DNA of 64,000 nt from CAZDDB01 sp963843285 (GCA_963843285.1 CAWJJO010000013.1:1-64000), one strand, 5' to 3'; positions 25,788 to 35,645 are shown, numbered from the stretch's first letter. Notes: generated by a model not told the origin, from the letters alone. A program made the numbers and translations.

Positions 25788-28397
25788 TCAGTTCAACTTG
25801 GTTTTCAGTTCGGCGAGAAGATTCAATGCCTGCAACGGAGTCAAATCTTCCAGGCTCAAATGCTTCAACGTTTCAATTACTTCCAAACGGTTGTCTTCTT
25901 TGAACAGGTCGAGCTGGACAATGCCGGACTCATCCGATTTGCCGGCAAGGATTGGTTTTCCTCGTAGATCAAAGGAATTGTTTTCCAGCGTATTCAGGAT
26001 TTCCTTTGCCCTCTGGATGACCTCGGAGGGCAGTCCGGCAAGTCTCGCGACCTGGATTCCATAGCTCTTATCTGCCGCGCCTTCCTGAACTTTCCGCAGG
26101 AAGATGATTTCATCATTCCATTCTTTAATTGCAATATTGTAGTTTTTAACACTGGAGCATGTGATTGCCAGCTCTGTGAGCTCATGAAAATGAGTGGCAA
26201 AGAGAGTCTTGGCGCGCACGCGGGCGTTGTTATGCAGAAATTCGGCAACAGCCCAGGCGATCGCGACGCCGTCAAACGTGCTTGTGCCGCGTCCGATTTC
26301 ATCCAGAATGATCAGGCTCCTGGGTGTCGCATGATGAAGGATGTACGCAGTTTCGATCATTTCCACCATGAAGGTCGATTGTCCCTGAACCAGATTGTCA
26401 GAGGCTCCGATGCGCGTGAAAATCCTGTCAATCAAAGGAAGCTGCGCTTCCTTTGCGGGAACAAATGAGCCGATTTGTCCGAGAAGTGCAATCAATGCTG
26501 TCTGCCGCAAATAGGTGGATTTTCCACCCATGTTCGGTCCGGTGACAATCAGAATCTGATTTTTCTCGTTATCCAGATACGCATCGTTTGGAATGAAGCG
26601 CTCGGATGGATGCAGGAGTTCAACGCAGGGATGGCGGCCTTCGACGATTTTGATACTGTTGCCATCATGAAAGACGGGGCGGTGATAGTTGTAGGTTGCG
26701 GCAACTTCAGCCAGCGCCGTGAGCGCGTCGGCGAGAGACAGCAAAGAGGCAGTTTTCTGAATCCGGAGTGTGTGGGCAGCGATTTTTCTGCACAGTTCCT
26801 GGTACAGATGCTCTTCGCGTTCCGCGATCTTTTCTTCGGCGGTCAGAATCTTATATTCATATTCCTTCAATTCCGGCGTGACAAACCTTTCCGCATTCAC
26901 CAGTGTTTGTTTTCGTTCATAACCGGAAGGCGCTTTGGCGGCCTGGACGCGCGAGATTTCAATATAGTAGCCGAACACTTTGTTGTAGCCGACTTTCAGA
27001 TTGTTGATGCCAGTCCGTCTTCGCTCGGCTTCCTCGATTGCGGCGATGGCAGTCTTTCCACTTCGGGTCAAAGAGCGGAGCTCATCGAGTTCCGGATCAA
27101 AACCCTGTTTGATGACATTTCCATCTCGCGCTAGAAGCGGCGGCTGGTCCGATACTCCTTCATCGATCCACCCGGCGATATCTTCTAGTGTGTCGAGCTC
27201 GTTTGCAATTCTGTGAAGGGTACCGGCCTGGAATTTTCCAAACAAGAATTTGATCTTTGGCAAGGCCCACGCCGACAATTTCAGGCTGAGCAAATGCCGT
27301 GGCTGGACCAGCTCCAGAGTCACTCTGCTGGCAATTCGCTCTAGATCCTGGACCTGCTGCAATTCCTCGCGCAGAATACCGCGTTCGATGACACGGGTGG
27401 TCAGCTCTTCCACCGCATCCTGCCGCCCCTGAATCTCAGGAATCTGGAGCAACGGCTTGAGAAGCCATTCGCGCAAAAGTCTTCCGCCCGCTGCCGTCAC
27501 AGTCCGGTCCATCACCTCCAGCAGCGATCCGCCGCGCTGTTGCGATTGGAGATTGGACAATAATTCCAGATTTCGGACGGTCTGCGCATCCAGCTGCATA
27601 TAATTACTACGCTCATAGTACGATAGTCTGCTTAGATGTTTCAACGCCGACTTTTGAGTCTGATACAGATAGTGAAGCACGGCTCCGGCTGCTCCGATGG
27701 CCAGCTTGCGGCCTGCGCAACCATAGGCCTCCAGGCTGTCGACTCCAAAATGCTCGCGTAAAAGCTTTTCCGTGTAGGCCTCTTCGAAAATCCAATCTTC
27801 CAACGGCGTCTTTACCGTTGTAGAAAGGCTGCCTGCCGGCATTCCCACCGGTTGGAAGCCCATCGGAAAGAGAATCTCGGAAGGGGAATTGATTTCCACT
27901 TCTTCCCATAGATTCGCCTGTCCGGCCTCGAGCGCAATCTGGGTGAGGCGAAAATCTCCGGTCGTGAGATCGACGAAAGCAAGACCCGCCTCCTTTCCCG
28001 ATACATGGACACCGCATAGATACTGATGTTCCTTGGGATTGAGCTGAGACGGTTCGGAATAGGTTCCCGGAGTAATGACCCGGATTACCTTGCGCTGGAC
28101 GATTCCTTTTGCCAGTCTGGGATCTTCAATTTGCTCACAAATCGCAACTTTATGGCCGGCTTTAATCAGTTTCGCGATATAGAAATCAGCGGAATGCCAG
28201 GGGACACCGCACATGGGGACGGCTGTGTCCTTGTTCCTGTCCCGGCTTGTCAGAGCAATATCAAGCACCTTGGAAGCAATGAACGCATCCTCATAAAACA
28301 TCTCGTAGAAATCACCCATCCGGAAAAAAAGGATCGCTTCCGTATGTTCCTGTTTGATGCTGCGATATTGCTGCAGCATGGGCGTAATCACAGACAT
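25788..28397 (-). CDS. mutS: DNA mismatch repair protein MutS
   Basis: 869 residues, the normal MutS length. The mismatch-reading Phe-x-Glu is FYE (residues 30-32 of MSVITPMLQQ...). The ATPase core has Walker A GPNMGGKST, Walker B LIILDEIGRGTSTFDG and the conserved FATHFHELTELA motif. It recognises mispaired bases and starts repair with MutL, which is not encoded here. The frame stays open to 28481, but those 28 residues are translation of the palindromic repeat at 28418-28479, so the start at 28397 is chosen. Confidence 0.97.
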   Translation of the reverse strand: MSVITPMLQQYRSIKQEHTEAILFFRMGDFYEMFYEDAFIASKVLDIALTSRDRNKDTAVPMCGVPWHSADFYIAKLIKAGHKVAICEQIEDPRLAKGIVQRKVIRVITPGTYSEPSQLNPKEHQYLCGVHVSGKEAGLAFVDLTTGDFRLTQIALEAGQANLWEEVEINSPSEILFPMGFQPVGMPAGSLSTTVKTPLEDWIFEEAYTEKLLREHFGVDSLEAYGCAGRKLAIGAAGAVLHYLYQTQKSALKHLSRLSYYERSNYMQLDAQTVRNLELLSNLQSQQRGGSLLEVMDRTVTAAGGRLLREWLLKPLLQIPEIQGRQDAVEELTTRVIERGILREELQQVQDLERIASRVTLELVQPRHLLSLKLSAWALPKIKFLFGKFQAGTLHRIANELDTLEDIAGWIDEGVSDQPPLLARDGNVIKQGFDPELDELRSLTRSGKTAIAAIEEAERRRTGINNLKVGYNKVFGYYIEISRVQAAKAPSGYERKQTLVNAERFVTPELKEYEYKILTAEEKIAEREEHLYQELCRKIAAHTLRIQKTASLLSLADALTALAEVAATYNYHRPVFHDGNSIKIVEGRHPCVELLHPSERFIPNDAYLDNEKNQILIVTGPNMGGKSTYLRQTALIALLGQIGSFVPAKEAQLPLIDRIFTRIGASDNLVQGQSTFMVEMIETAYILHHATPRSLIILDEIGRGTSTFDGVAIAWAVAEFLHNNARVRAKTLFATHFHELTELAITCSSVKNYNIAIKEWNDEIIFLRKVQEGAADKSYGIQVARLAGLPSEVIQRAKEILNTLENNSFDLRGKPILAGKSDESGIVQLDLFKEDNRLEVIETLKHLSLEDLTPLQALNLLAELKTKLN

Positions 28398-28417
28398 GTG
28401 TATTATTCTACCGCATG

Positions 28418-28479
28418 GTAGGGGCGGGGCTTGTCCCCGCCCGCACGGAAGTGGGCGACCACAAGGGGTCGCCCCTACC
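28418..28479. repeat. GTAGGGGC palindromic repeat, forward copy
   Basis: Two hairpins in a row: GGGGCGGGGCTTGTCCCCGC and GGGCGACCACAAGGGGTCGC, with flanking GTAGGGGC and GCCCCTACC. The copy at 47942-48003 is its near reverse complement. It occupies the divergent spacer between mutS and tsaB. Confidence 0.8.
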
Positions 28480-28511
28480 AAATCACGGTGCTAATATATT
28501 TAACGAATAAG

Positions 28512-29189
28512 ATGAAATTACTTGCGATTGATACCTCCACCAACATTTGCAGTGTATGTATTCTCGTGGATGGATCTGTCGCCGGGGAGTATTTCTCCGG
28601 AAGCACAATCACCCATACAGAGCGACTGATGCCTGCGGTGCAATCATTGTTTCGTGAATTGGATTGGAAAATCGGGGATCTGGATGGAATTGCAGTGGTG
28701 AATGGTCCGGGTTCCTTTACCGGATTGCGAATCGGGTTGAGTGTGACGAAGGGGCTCTCGTATGGACTCGGAATTCCTGTAGTGGCCGCGAACGCTCTGG
28801 AAGTGGCTGCACATCAGGTCTCAGGGGATGGGTGGATTTGCCCGGCCATGGATGCAAGACGTGGCGAAATCTTTACCTCCCTTTTTTTCAGAAAGGGAGA
28901 TGCGCTTGTCCAGAAGACGGAACCTCGTTCGATTTCGCCCATTGCCTGGCGTTTAGAGTTGCCCGTGGAACCTGTCCAGTTTTGCGGACCGGGCGCGAAA
29001 CTCCACTTTGAATCTCTAAAGAACCATCCCGATTCGTGTATTGTTTTTCAGGATTTTGTGCTTTCCCGAACACTCGCCCTTCTTGCACAGGCAAAATTTC
29101 AGCGAGGAGAGGTCTTGCAAGGAAATGATCTCAAGGCCGCTTATCTGCGGCCCTCTGATGCGGAAGTAAAGTCGCACACACAGCGGTAA
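28512..29189 (+). CDS. tsaB: tRNA threonylcarbamoyladenosine biosynthesis protein TsaB
   Basis: 225 residues. TsaB is the non-catalytic partner of TsaD in making the t6A37 modification on ANN-decoding tRNAs. The start MKLLAIDTSTNICSV and the loop GPGSFTGLRIGLSVTKGLSYG are diagnostic, as is the conserved PAMDARRGEIFTSLF motif. TsaD and TsaE are not in this window. The frame is open from 28431, but the first 27 codons are repeat-derived. It is the first gene of a run (DUF465, psd, pssA, miaB) in the same direction. Confidence 0.94.
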   Translation: MKLLAIDTSTNICSVCILVDGSVAGEYFSGSTITHTERLMPAVQSLFRELDWKIGDLDGIAVVNGPGSFTGLRIGLSVTKGLSYGLGIPVVAANALEVAAHQVSGDGWICPAMDARRGEIFTSLFFRKGDALVQKTEPRSISPIAWRLELPVEPVQFCGPGAKLHFESLKNHPDSCIVFQDFVLSRTLALLAQAKFQRGEVLQGNDLKAAYLRPSDAEVKSHTQR

Positions 29190-29296
29190 GACAGACCACG
29201 ATATGTTTTCAGTGCTGAGAATAACTGTTATAATAATCATAGATGATTGCACATCCCACCTTTGTCTTGGATTTGATGAAATCAGGAGGAAATTGT

Positions 29297-29512
29297 ATGG
29301 AGACAAGAGATATTTCTCAGATTTTGCTGGAAAAAAATGCAGAATACCGGTCCTTATACGAACAGCACCGTTCTCTTGAAAGTCGTTTAGTAGAGCTCTC
29401 CTCTCGTTTATATCTTTCCGATTCTGAAAAAGTGGAGGAGGTCACGCTGAAGAAGAAGAAACTCGCGCTTAAAGATAAGATGCAGGCTCTACTCAATCAA
29501 CACCACGGATAA
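29297..29512 (+). CDS. DUF465 (YdcH-type) small coiled-coil protein
   Basis: 71 residues, METRDISQILLEKNAEYRSL..., a charged helical hairpin with the DUF465 pattern (LLEKNAEYRSLYEQHRSLE and VTLKKKKLALKDKMQALL). The function is unknown. A strong AGGAGG ribosome site at 29285-29290 fixes the start; the frame is open from 29243. It lies between tsaB and psd on the same strand. Confidence 0.85.
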   Translation: METRDISQILLEKNAEYRSLYEQHRSLESRLVELSSRLYLSDSEKVEEVTLKKKKLALKDKMQALLNQHHG

Positions 29513-29540
29513 TTCCGTCGGTCACTGGGAAGATTTTCTT

Positions 29541-30146
29541 ATGTCCATTGCAAAAGAAGGCCACTTGTATATTCTCGCGGTAGCTGGATTGGGTTTGATA
29601 GCATTTCTTCTTGGTTTCATTTTGGTTGGCGCCGCATTCCTGGTGCTTGCCGGCTTTATAGCCTTCTTTTTCCGTGATCCGGAACGAAACTTTGTTGGAA
29701 AGGGAGGCGAGATTCTTTCGCCTGCCGATGGCAAGATTGTTTCAATCCGAAAGGACAATGGACAGGATGCAATCAGCATCTTCTTATCCGTGTTTAACGT
29801 GCATATCAATCGGGCCCCGGTCAGTGGAAAGATTACGCAGATTCAATACAACAAAGGAAAGTTTCTGGCGGCCTTTGATGAGCGGGCGTCCACGGAGAAC
29901 GAACGAAACTCGATTACGATTGAACATGGGGGAGTCACAGTCCGATTTGTTCAGATCGCCGGTTGGATTGCGCGGCGGATCGTATGCTGGAAGCGTGAAG
30001 GCGAAGTGCTGGCGCCGGGTGAGCGCATCGGTTTGATTAAATTTGGATCCCGCGTCGATGTTTTTTTCCCCCCGGGCGTGACACTGCGTGTAAAGATGGG
30101 AGATAAGGTGAAGGCCGGCGAGACCGTGTTGGGAGAAATGTCGTGA
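29541..30146 (+). CDS. psd: Phosphatidylserine decarboxylase proenzyme
   Basis: 201 residues, the short bacterial/archaeal-type Psd. An N-terminal hydrophobic stretch (residues 8-44) anchors it to the membrane. FFRDPERN, FLSVFNVHINRAPVSG and the self-cleavage site GS at residues 169-170 (IKFGSRVDVF) are all present; cleavage creates the pyruvoyl cofactor on Ser170. It makes phosphatidylethanolamine from the product of the adjacent pssA and overlaps it by 4 bp. Confidence 0.94.
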   Translation: MSIAKEGHLYILAVAGLGLIAFLLGFILVGAAFLVLAGFIAFFFRDPERNFVGKGGEILSPADGKIVSIRKDNGQDAISIFLSVFNVHINRAPVSGKITQIQYNKGKFLAAFDERASTENERNSITIEHGGVTVRFVQIAGWIARRIVCWKREGEVLAPGERIGLIKFGSRVDVFFPPGVTLRVKMGDKVKAGETVLGEMS

Positions 30147-30952
30147 AGAGGCGACGATGGATACGTGGGCGAAAACCATGGTCCAAAGAACAATACAGAC
30201 GTGGAATTTTTATTCTTCCCAGTTCGTTTACGGTTTCCAACATATTTTGTGGCTTCTATTCCGTTAGTTGTGCAATCAAGGGAAACATGGAGCTGGCCGG
30301 TATTTTGATCGGGATCGCAATGATTCTGGATACTCTGGATGGGCGTATTGCGCGAATGACGAACACAACTTCGGATTTTGGGGTGCAATTCGATTCGCTG
30401 GCAGATGTGATTACTTTTGGAATGGCTCCGGCAGTTCTTTGCTACCTCTGGGCGTTTTATCATTATGATGGGAATCTTTCAATTGCGCGTGCCGGATGGC
30501 TTGTGTCTTTTGTGTTTTTGATTTGCGCTGCAAGCCGACTTGCACGGTTTAACGTCCAGAGTACGGCGGCGCCGGACAAACGCTATTTTGTGGGAATGCC
30601 GACTCCGGCCGCCGCGGCGGTTGTTGCCTCCACGGTCTATTGCTTTCCCGATCGGTTGGATGGTGATTCGCGAGCGATCGCCGTACTGATTGCGATGGCT
30701 TTGCTTGCATTTCTAATGGTATCGCGTATCAAATATCGCAGTTTTAAGGATTTGAATCTAAGACAGCCGCGTTCTTATCGAGCGGTGGTCCTGATTGCTC
30801 TGATTATTGTTGGCATCTTTTTCGATCCAAAACACATGCTGATTACTCTGGCAACTGTGTATGCGCTTTCAGGTATGATCGGTTACATGCTGGCAAAACG
30901 GAGATCGGCGCCGGTCCCCGTAGTGGAAGAAACGCCTGAAGCTGCAAAATAG
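30143..30952 (+). CDS. pssA: CDP-diacylglycerol–serine O-phosphatidyltransferase
   Basis: 269 residues, starting at a GTG that overlaps the psd stop. The CDP-alcohol phosphotransferase signature D-G-x2-A-R-x8-G-x3-D-x3-D is present from LDTLDGRIARM to FDSLADVITFG. About six to eight membrane helices follow, and the C-terminus is short and charged. It makes phosphatidylserine from CDP-diacylglycerol and serine, which Psd decarboxylates, so the pair forms the complete phosphatidylethanolamine route. Confidence 0.94.
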   Translation: MKRRRWIRGRKPWSKEQYRRGIFILPSSFTVSNIFCGFYSVSCAIKGNMELAGILIGIAMILDTLDGRIARMTNTTSDFGVQFDSLADVITFGMAPAVLCYLWAFYHYDGNLSIARAGWLVSFVFLICAASRLARFNVQSTAAPDKRYFVGMPTPAAAAVVASTVYCFPDRLDGDSRAIAVLIAMALLAFLMVSRIKYRSFKDLNLRQPRSYRAVVLIALIIVGIFFDPKHMLITLATVYALSGMIGYMLAKRRSAPVPVVEETPEAAK

Positions 30953-30958
30953 AATCCC

Positions 30959-32269
30959 ATGGAAAAGAAATTTCATATTGAAACGTACGGCTGTCAGATG
31001 AATGTCCATGACAGCGAAAAAATGTCCGGCATACTGTCGCGTCTCGGTTATTCCTCTACGCCCGATGAATCGCTGGCTGATCTGATCCTGATCAATACCT
31101 GCAGCGTTCGGGAGAAGGCTGCTCAGAAGGTATTTACCCGCCTCGGACAATTGAAGCGTTACAAGAAGGGAAAACCGGGTCTTGTGATCGGCGTTTGCGG
31201 TTGTCTTGCGCAACAAGAACAGGACTTGTTTTTTAAGGGACGTCCTTACGTGGATCTGGTATTTGGTCCGAAAAACATTGGGGAGCTTCCTTCTCTGCTG
31301 GAAACGTTGCAATCGGGCAGGCATCAGTTGCTGGCTCATTCCGGACCCCGGCAAGAGCCCACGTTTGAAGTGGAGACGGTGCTTCGCGATTCGCCGGTGA
31401 AAGCCTATCTCACCATTATGGAGGGATGCGACAAATTCTGCACATTTTGTGTGGTTCCGTTTTTGCGCGGACGGGAAATCAGCCGTAATCCTCACGCGAT
31501 TCTGGAAGAGGGGAGGCGTCTGGCCGATCTCGGTTATGTGGAGATTTGCCTTCTTGGCCAGAACGTGAATTCCTACTCTTACGACAATTTTGATTTTGCA
31601 GATCTGCTTTCCTCTTTGAATGAGATTCCTGGAATCCGTAGGCTCCGGTTCACAAGCCCTCATCCTTCGGATATTACCGAGAAAGTAATGAATTTATATG
31701 GCACATTGCCGAAGCTTTGCACAAACCTTCATTTGCCGTTACAGGCGGGTTCGAATGATGTGCTGCGCCGCATGAAACGTGATTACGATCGCGAAACGTA
31801 TCAGTCAAAAGTTGAATATCTCCGCAAACGGTGTCCGGAAATCGCGATCAGTTCCGACATCATTGTCGGATTCCCTGGAGAAACCGCGGGTGATTTCGAA
31901 CAAACGATGGATATGGTTCGGCAGGTCAAGTATGCGAATGTCTATTCCTTCAAGTATTCGCCAAGGCCTCACACCGCGGCTTTGAAACTTGCGGATGATG
32001 TGCCGGAAGAAGAAAAATCGGAACGTCTTCGTGCTCTTCAAGATCTTCAGAAAGAGATTCAACATCATTTAAACCTTTCGCTGATCGGGACGACGCAAGA
32101 AGTCCTTATCGAATCTCATTCCAAAAAAGGAGAAGATCTGGTGAGCGGACGCACCTTCTGCAACCGGATCGTCAATTTTCCGGATTCAGACGCAAAAATC
32201 GGGCAGTTTGTCAGTCTGAAGATCGAAAACGCATCACCAAATTCTCTATTTGGATTGCGACTCCAGTAG
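30959..32269 (+). CDS. miaB: tRNA-2-methylthio-N6-dimethylallyladenosine synthase MiaB
   Basis: 436 residues, normal MiaB length. The N-terminal MTTase domain has the auxiliary cluster Cys (ETYGCQMN, NTCSVRE, VCGCLAQ), the radical SAM domain has CDKFCTFC with the CxxxCxxC motif, and a TRAM-like C-terminal domain follows. It adds a methylthio group to i6A37 in tRNA using SAM and iron-sulfur clusters. Its 3' end overlaps the convergent flavoprotein gene by 24 bp. Confidence 0.95.
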   Translation: MEKKFHIETYGCQMNVHDSEKMSGILSRLGYSSTPDESLADLILINTCSVREKAAQKVFTRLGQLKRYKKGKPGLVIGVCGCLAQQEQDLFFKGRPYVDLVFGPKNIGELPSLLETLQSGRHQLLAHSGPRQEPTFEVETVLRDSPVKAYLTIMEGCDKFCTFCVVPFLRGREISRNPHAILEEGRRLADLGYVEICLLGQNVNSYSYDNFDFADLLSSLNEIPGIRRLRFTSPHPSDITEKVMNLYGTLPKLCTNLHLPLQAGSNDVLRRMKRDYDRETYQSKVEYLRKRCPEIAISSDIIVGFPGETAGDFEQTMDMVRQVKYANVYSFKYSPRPHTAALKLADDVPEEEKSERLRALQDLQKEIQHHLNLSLIGTTQEVLIESHSKKGEDLVSGRTFCNRIVNFPDSDAKIGQFVSLKIENASPNSLFGLRLQ

Positions 32270-32968
32270 GACTGCTTCGCCACGGAAAGCGGGCTTCGAT
32301 CCCGTAATGGCGTAGTCGGGAGCAGGCTGCGGCCCTGTGCCATTTCGAACGAACTTCATGAAACCGGATTCGGCCAGACGCGATGGATGCACCTCAACGC
32401 CAATACCGAAAAATCGGCAGAAGCTCATGATGAGCGGACGCCACTTACCGGCATCAATATGCGGGCGCGGTCCGTCTCCCACAAGTAGCGACTCCTCTAC
32501 ATGCAATTTCACGATATGCACTTCGATGGCGTTGGCATTTACGTTCTTGCCAAACGGGCGGACATCGTGCACCACGCCCTCCATCTGTACCGGACATTCT
32601 TTGATCCGCGGCGGTGCCACTGTCAGCGAGCTTTGCGGCGTGAAGATGGCTGTGCCGAATTTGTCCGGCTCATAACGATAGCCCCAACCTCGCTTTTTCT
32701 CAGGTACTGGATTTTTCCCGGTGGTCAACGCCAGCCGGTCCACGTGCCCGACCTGGTCCTGTGAGGGAAGATTGATGACGCACTCGCGCGTCCGGATCAA
32801 ATTTTCCGATGTTTTCCCCATGGCCCCAAGGCCCAACATGCAACTCCATCCCAGCCACCACACCGAGGACATAGGAGCGAGATTAGGGGAACCGTCTTCG
32901 TTCAGAGTCGAGATGATGGCTACCGGCGTTCCGAAATACAGGATCGTTGGTTCAATTGTTTTATGCAT
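32246..32968 (-). CDS. Flavin reductase-like FMN-binding split-barrel protein
   Basis: 240 residues starting MHKTIEPTILYFGTPVAIIS. The N-terminal part has the flavin-reductase-like pattern PVAIISTLNEDGSPNLAPMSS, ending with a C-terminal extension. It probably binds FMN or a related flavin; the substrate is unknown. The frame is open to 33058, but the preceding 30 residues add no conserved motif. The 3' end overlaps miaB in the convergent orientation. Confidence 0.8.
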   Translation of the reverse strand: MHKTIEPTILYFGTPVAIISTLNEDGSPNLAPMSSVWWLGWSCMLGLGAMGKTSENLIRTRECVINLPSQDQVGHVDRLALTTGKNPVPEKKRGWGYRYEPDKFGTAIFTPQSSLTVAPPRIKECPVQMEGVVHDVRPFGKNVNANAIEVHIVKLHVEESLLVGDGPRPHIDAGKWRPLIMSFCRFFGIGVEVHPSRLAESGFMKFVRNGTGPQPAPDYAITGSKPAFRGEAVLLESQSK

Positions 32969-33270
32969 ATGGGGAAATCTATCAGCAGGCGAGTCCCCAG
33001 GATATCCGAATCTTGCCGTCAAAGTATGCAAATTTCTAATCACACTTAGAAACTTCACGCCTAAGATAGGTGATTGCTGCTATGTCTTTCCCGGTGCTCA
33101 GCTGCCGCCTCCATTTACCACTGGTATGGGAATCGAGGTACTAATCGTTGCAACTGCCGGAATCCGCGCAGCAAACGGCGATCCCCACACCGCTCTCTCA
33201 GATACGACTAGCCATTCATAGGAATTTAGCAGTATCATTGCTATAGGCTGCATCACGCTAGGATTAGACG

Positions 33271-34653
33271 ATGCGAAAATGTACTTGTTTGGTTCTTTTT
33301 CTCTTTACATTTGCTATCCGGGTTCACGCACAAGGTGTCCAGCCTGCGCCGCCACTTCATCTGCTAAATTCAGGATACGGGGCAGCTGCGCTTGGAATCG
33401 GCGGAGCGTTCGTTGCCGTCGCAGATGATCTGAGTGCGATTTACTGGAATCCTGCAGGGCTCACGCAACTGTCTAGCATTCGCGTTTCAGTTGATTACCG
33501 TGTTGCTTCTGGAAGTGAAGAAAATATCGGTGCCCGCATCGCCGCGGGACCGTTGGATATATCGAATCAACCTTTCTCCCTATCGGGAAATCAATTTCAG
33601 GCCGTGGCTGTTTCATATGCCATCCGCACGCCAGGCTTCACGATTGTGCCCGCTTTCGCATTCCAGCGGCTTTCAATGATCCCTCCTAACAGGGAACTGC
33701 AAGGGACCGCTACGGCTGATTTTGCTGGTTTTATTTCATCTACTGGATCCTTTCGCCAGGATTTTAGCAAAGGAGACGATGAATACACATTGGGAGTAGG
33801 AGCAAGTCTTACTAAGAAAGTTTCTATCGGCGGCAGCTGGAGTTTCGTCGACAGCGGTCCGGAAGAGACGCGAAGCGGAACTTTCAGAGACATCGACACG
33901 GCGCCTGACGTTATTCTTATTGATGACCTGGATTTGAGCGAAACGATCGAGCAGGACCGCCACGGGAATTATTTCCGGTTAGCAATTCTGGCTGCACCTT
34001 CAAAGTCTTTCAGTATCGGGGGTACTGTTCGCTTTCCCCACACGGAAACACTTTCGAATATCTTTGACGGCTTTTCAGCTACCTCTACATTTACAACGCA
34101 GCGCCTTGATCAAAGCGGGAACGTCATCAGCACCACCACGGAGACCAACACTGTCACGGATGACGGTGTGCCGACCGTTCATGAGGCTCAACTAGATGTC
34201 CCGATGGAATGGAGCACCGGTGTTTCTTTTCGTCCGAACAGCAGCGTGCTTGTCGCCGGATCCATAACGTATGCTGATTGGAGTGACGCTGCGGAAAATT
34301 TTCCGCAATCACCCGGTAGCCAAATACCTTATCCAACATTGATTGGAGATGTCGGGAATCAACCGTCCCTTTTACAATGGAGGGGAGGGTTACAGTATTC
34401 GTTGGGTCAACCCGGCAATCGGATGGCCTTGCGAACCGGATACTTCCGAGACGGCCAGCCAATTGGAACTGCGGGTGAACGTCCTTACTTCAACGGTTTT
34501 AGCCTGGGATTCGGATATGAATCGCGGATAGTGAATGCCGATGTGGCGTTTGTAAAAGAGAATGGCGACGTGCTGTTAACTTCCGATAGCATTGAGTCTT
34601 CCCATCTGAGCCACCAGCGATGGGTATTCAGCATCGCCTTCTCCGGACAATAA
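33271..34653 (+). CDS. OmpP1/FadL-type outer-membrane transport protein
   Basis: 460 residues. A signal peptide (MRKCTCLVLFLFTFAIRVHAQG) is followed by the N-terminal GYGAAALGIGGAFVAVADDLSAIYWNPAGLTQL, a pattern typical of the FadL/OmpP1/PorV superfamily (the 'NPAG' hatch region). The rest is beta-strand-rich with an aromatic end (WVFSIAFSGQ). It likely forms a lateral-opening channel for hydrophobic compounds. It stands alone, with 200 bp upstream and 570 bp downstream free of genes. Confidence 0.8.
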   Translation: MRKCTCLVLFLFTFAIRVHAQGVQPAPPLHLLNSGYGAAALGIGGAFVAVADDLSAIYWNPAGLTQLSSIRVSVDYRVASGSEENIGARIAAGPLDISNQPFSLSGNQFQAVAVSYAIRTPGFTIVPAFAFQRLSMIPPNRELQGTATADFAGFISSTGSFRQDFSKGDDEYTLGVGASLTKKVSIGGSWSFVDSGPEETRSGTFRDIDTAPDVILIDDLDLSETIEQDRHGNYFRLAILAAPSKSFSIGGTVRFPHTETLSNIFDGFSATSTFTTQRLDQSGNVISTTTETNTVTDDGVPTVHEAQLDVPMEWSTGVSFRPNSSVLVAGSITYADWSDAAENFPQSPGSQIPYPTLIGDVGNQPSLLQWRGGLQYSLGQPGNRMALRTGYFRDGQPIGTAGERPYFNGFSLGFGYESRIVNADVAFVKENGDVLLTSDSIESSHLSHQRWVFSIAFSGQ

Positions 34654-35224
34654 TGCTCTCGGGTTACCCATTGAAATAACCCTGGACGGAGTCGAAACCA
34701 CCGACCACACTTTTTAGGAAAACGTGACGAGAATTACATGCGATCGGCGGCTCGAACTGCGACCAGGCATCCTCATGTGATACAAGCGAGCACGTGTCCT
34801 TCCCGGGCAGAGAGTCTGTTTTACGGAATCTGTCAAAGAGACAGTCTTGGTCAACTGAAGTCCCAGACAGCCTTTCAGGAAAGCAACGCGTTCTTGTTAA
34901 ATCGTTTGCTGATGGCCTGGCGGGAAATCTGAACGGACACATATGCACAAATACTTTCCAGGGAAGGGGCGGCCGATGCTACCAAGCCGAAGATCAAAGC
35001 CAGCAGAAAATCTAGTCCTGAGACTTTCCTTCTACGCCGAATGAATCTGGTTTCGAGGGCAATATTCTCAATCGTTTTTTTAGGACAGATAGCAATTTAG
35101 CTGCATCAAGAGAAGCTTTTGAAGCATTCTTTCTCAAAGTCACCTCACTGTATAAATATTACACAGTAATATACTGTATATATCCTATATTACAATAGGA
35201 ACATTCACTTTCGGGAGAAATATT
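34654..35224. other. Gene-free 571-bp stretch
   Basis: No credible gene is seen: open frames here are short, lack family motifs and lack ribosome sites. A small inverted repeat (GGGTTA...TAACCC, about 34659-34680) after the FadL stop has no T-run. The last 90 bp are very AT-rich (for example ACAGTAATATACTGTATATA) and probably contain the promoter for the DUF6788-like gene. Confidence 0.6.
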
Positions 35225-35578
35225 TTGAAGAAAGAAGCCCGTTTAGAGCTTTACAAAAACAAATACCATCAACTTGCTCGAACCCTGGCCGAATTGGGGT
35301 TCATCTGGCACGGAAACCTTCAGAGAAGAATGCTTCCTTGCAGAAACCCTAAATGTGCCTGCCTGATCACAGGAAAACCACAGCACGGACCCTATCCCTA
35401 CTGGACCACCAAAGTGAAACAGAAAACTGTTACGAAACTCCTGACAGCTGAAGAGGCGGATCTTTACGAACAGTGGATCCAGAATCGGCGAAAACTCGAG
35501 TCCATACTCAAACAAATGAATGAAGTCTCAAAAAAGGCCGCTAAGTTGATGCTAACTAACAGAAAACATCTCTTTTAG
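35225..35578 (+). CDS. DUF6788-like small protein
   Basis: 117 residues starting at TTG (MKKEARLELYKNKYHQL) with GGGAG about 9 bp upstream. The pattern GSL-type 'LQRRMLPCRNPKCACLITGKPQHGPYPYWTTK' region followed by TVTKLLTAEEADLYEQWIQNRRKLE matches small zinc-ribbon proteins often seen beside transposases (DUF6788-like). No transposase lies nearby here. The AT-rich upstream region differs from neighbouring DNA, which hints at acquired DNA. The function is unknown. Confidence 0.6.
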   Translation: MKKEARLELYKNKYHQLARTLAELGFIWHGNLQRRMLPCRNPKCACLITGKPQHGPYPYWTTKVKQKTVTKLLTAEEADLYEQWIQNRRKLESILKQMNEVSKKAAKLMLTNRKHLF

Positions 35579-35598
35579 TTCCCCTTAAGTTGACAAGA

Positions 35599-35645
35599 AT
35601 GGGCTTCCAGCCTGCATTATGTGCCGCAGGCATCTTGCGTGCACC
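35599..35645. repeat. GGCTTCCAGCCTGCAT repeat, diverged copy
   Basis: GGCTTCCAGCCTGCATTATG followed by GCCGCAGGCATCTTGCGTGC resembles the repeats at 55983-56040 and 57373-57428, which share the GGAGCGCAGGCTTCCAGCC layout. It lies between the DUF6788-like gene and the Fur operator. Confidence 0.55.

Noticed and set aside
26475..27134. Plus-strand open frame of 219 codons
   Set aside because: It lies wholly within mutS on the opposite strand and has no family motif or ribosome site.
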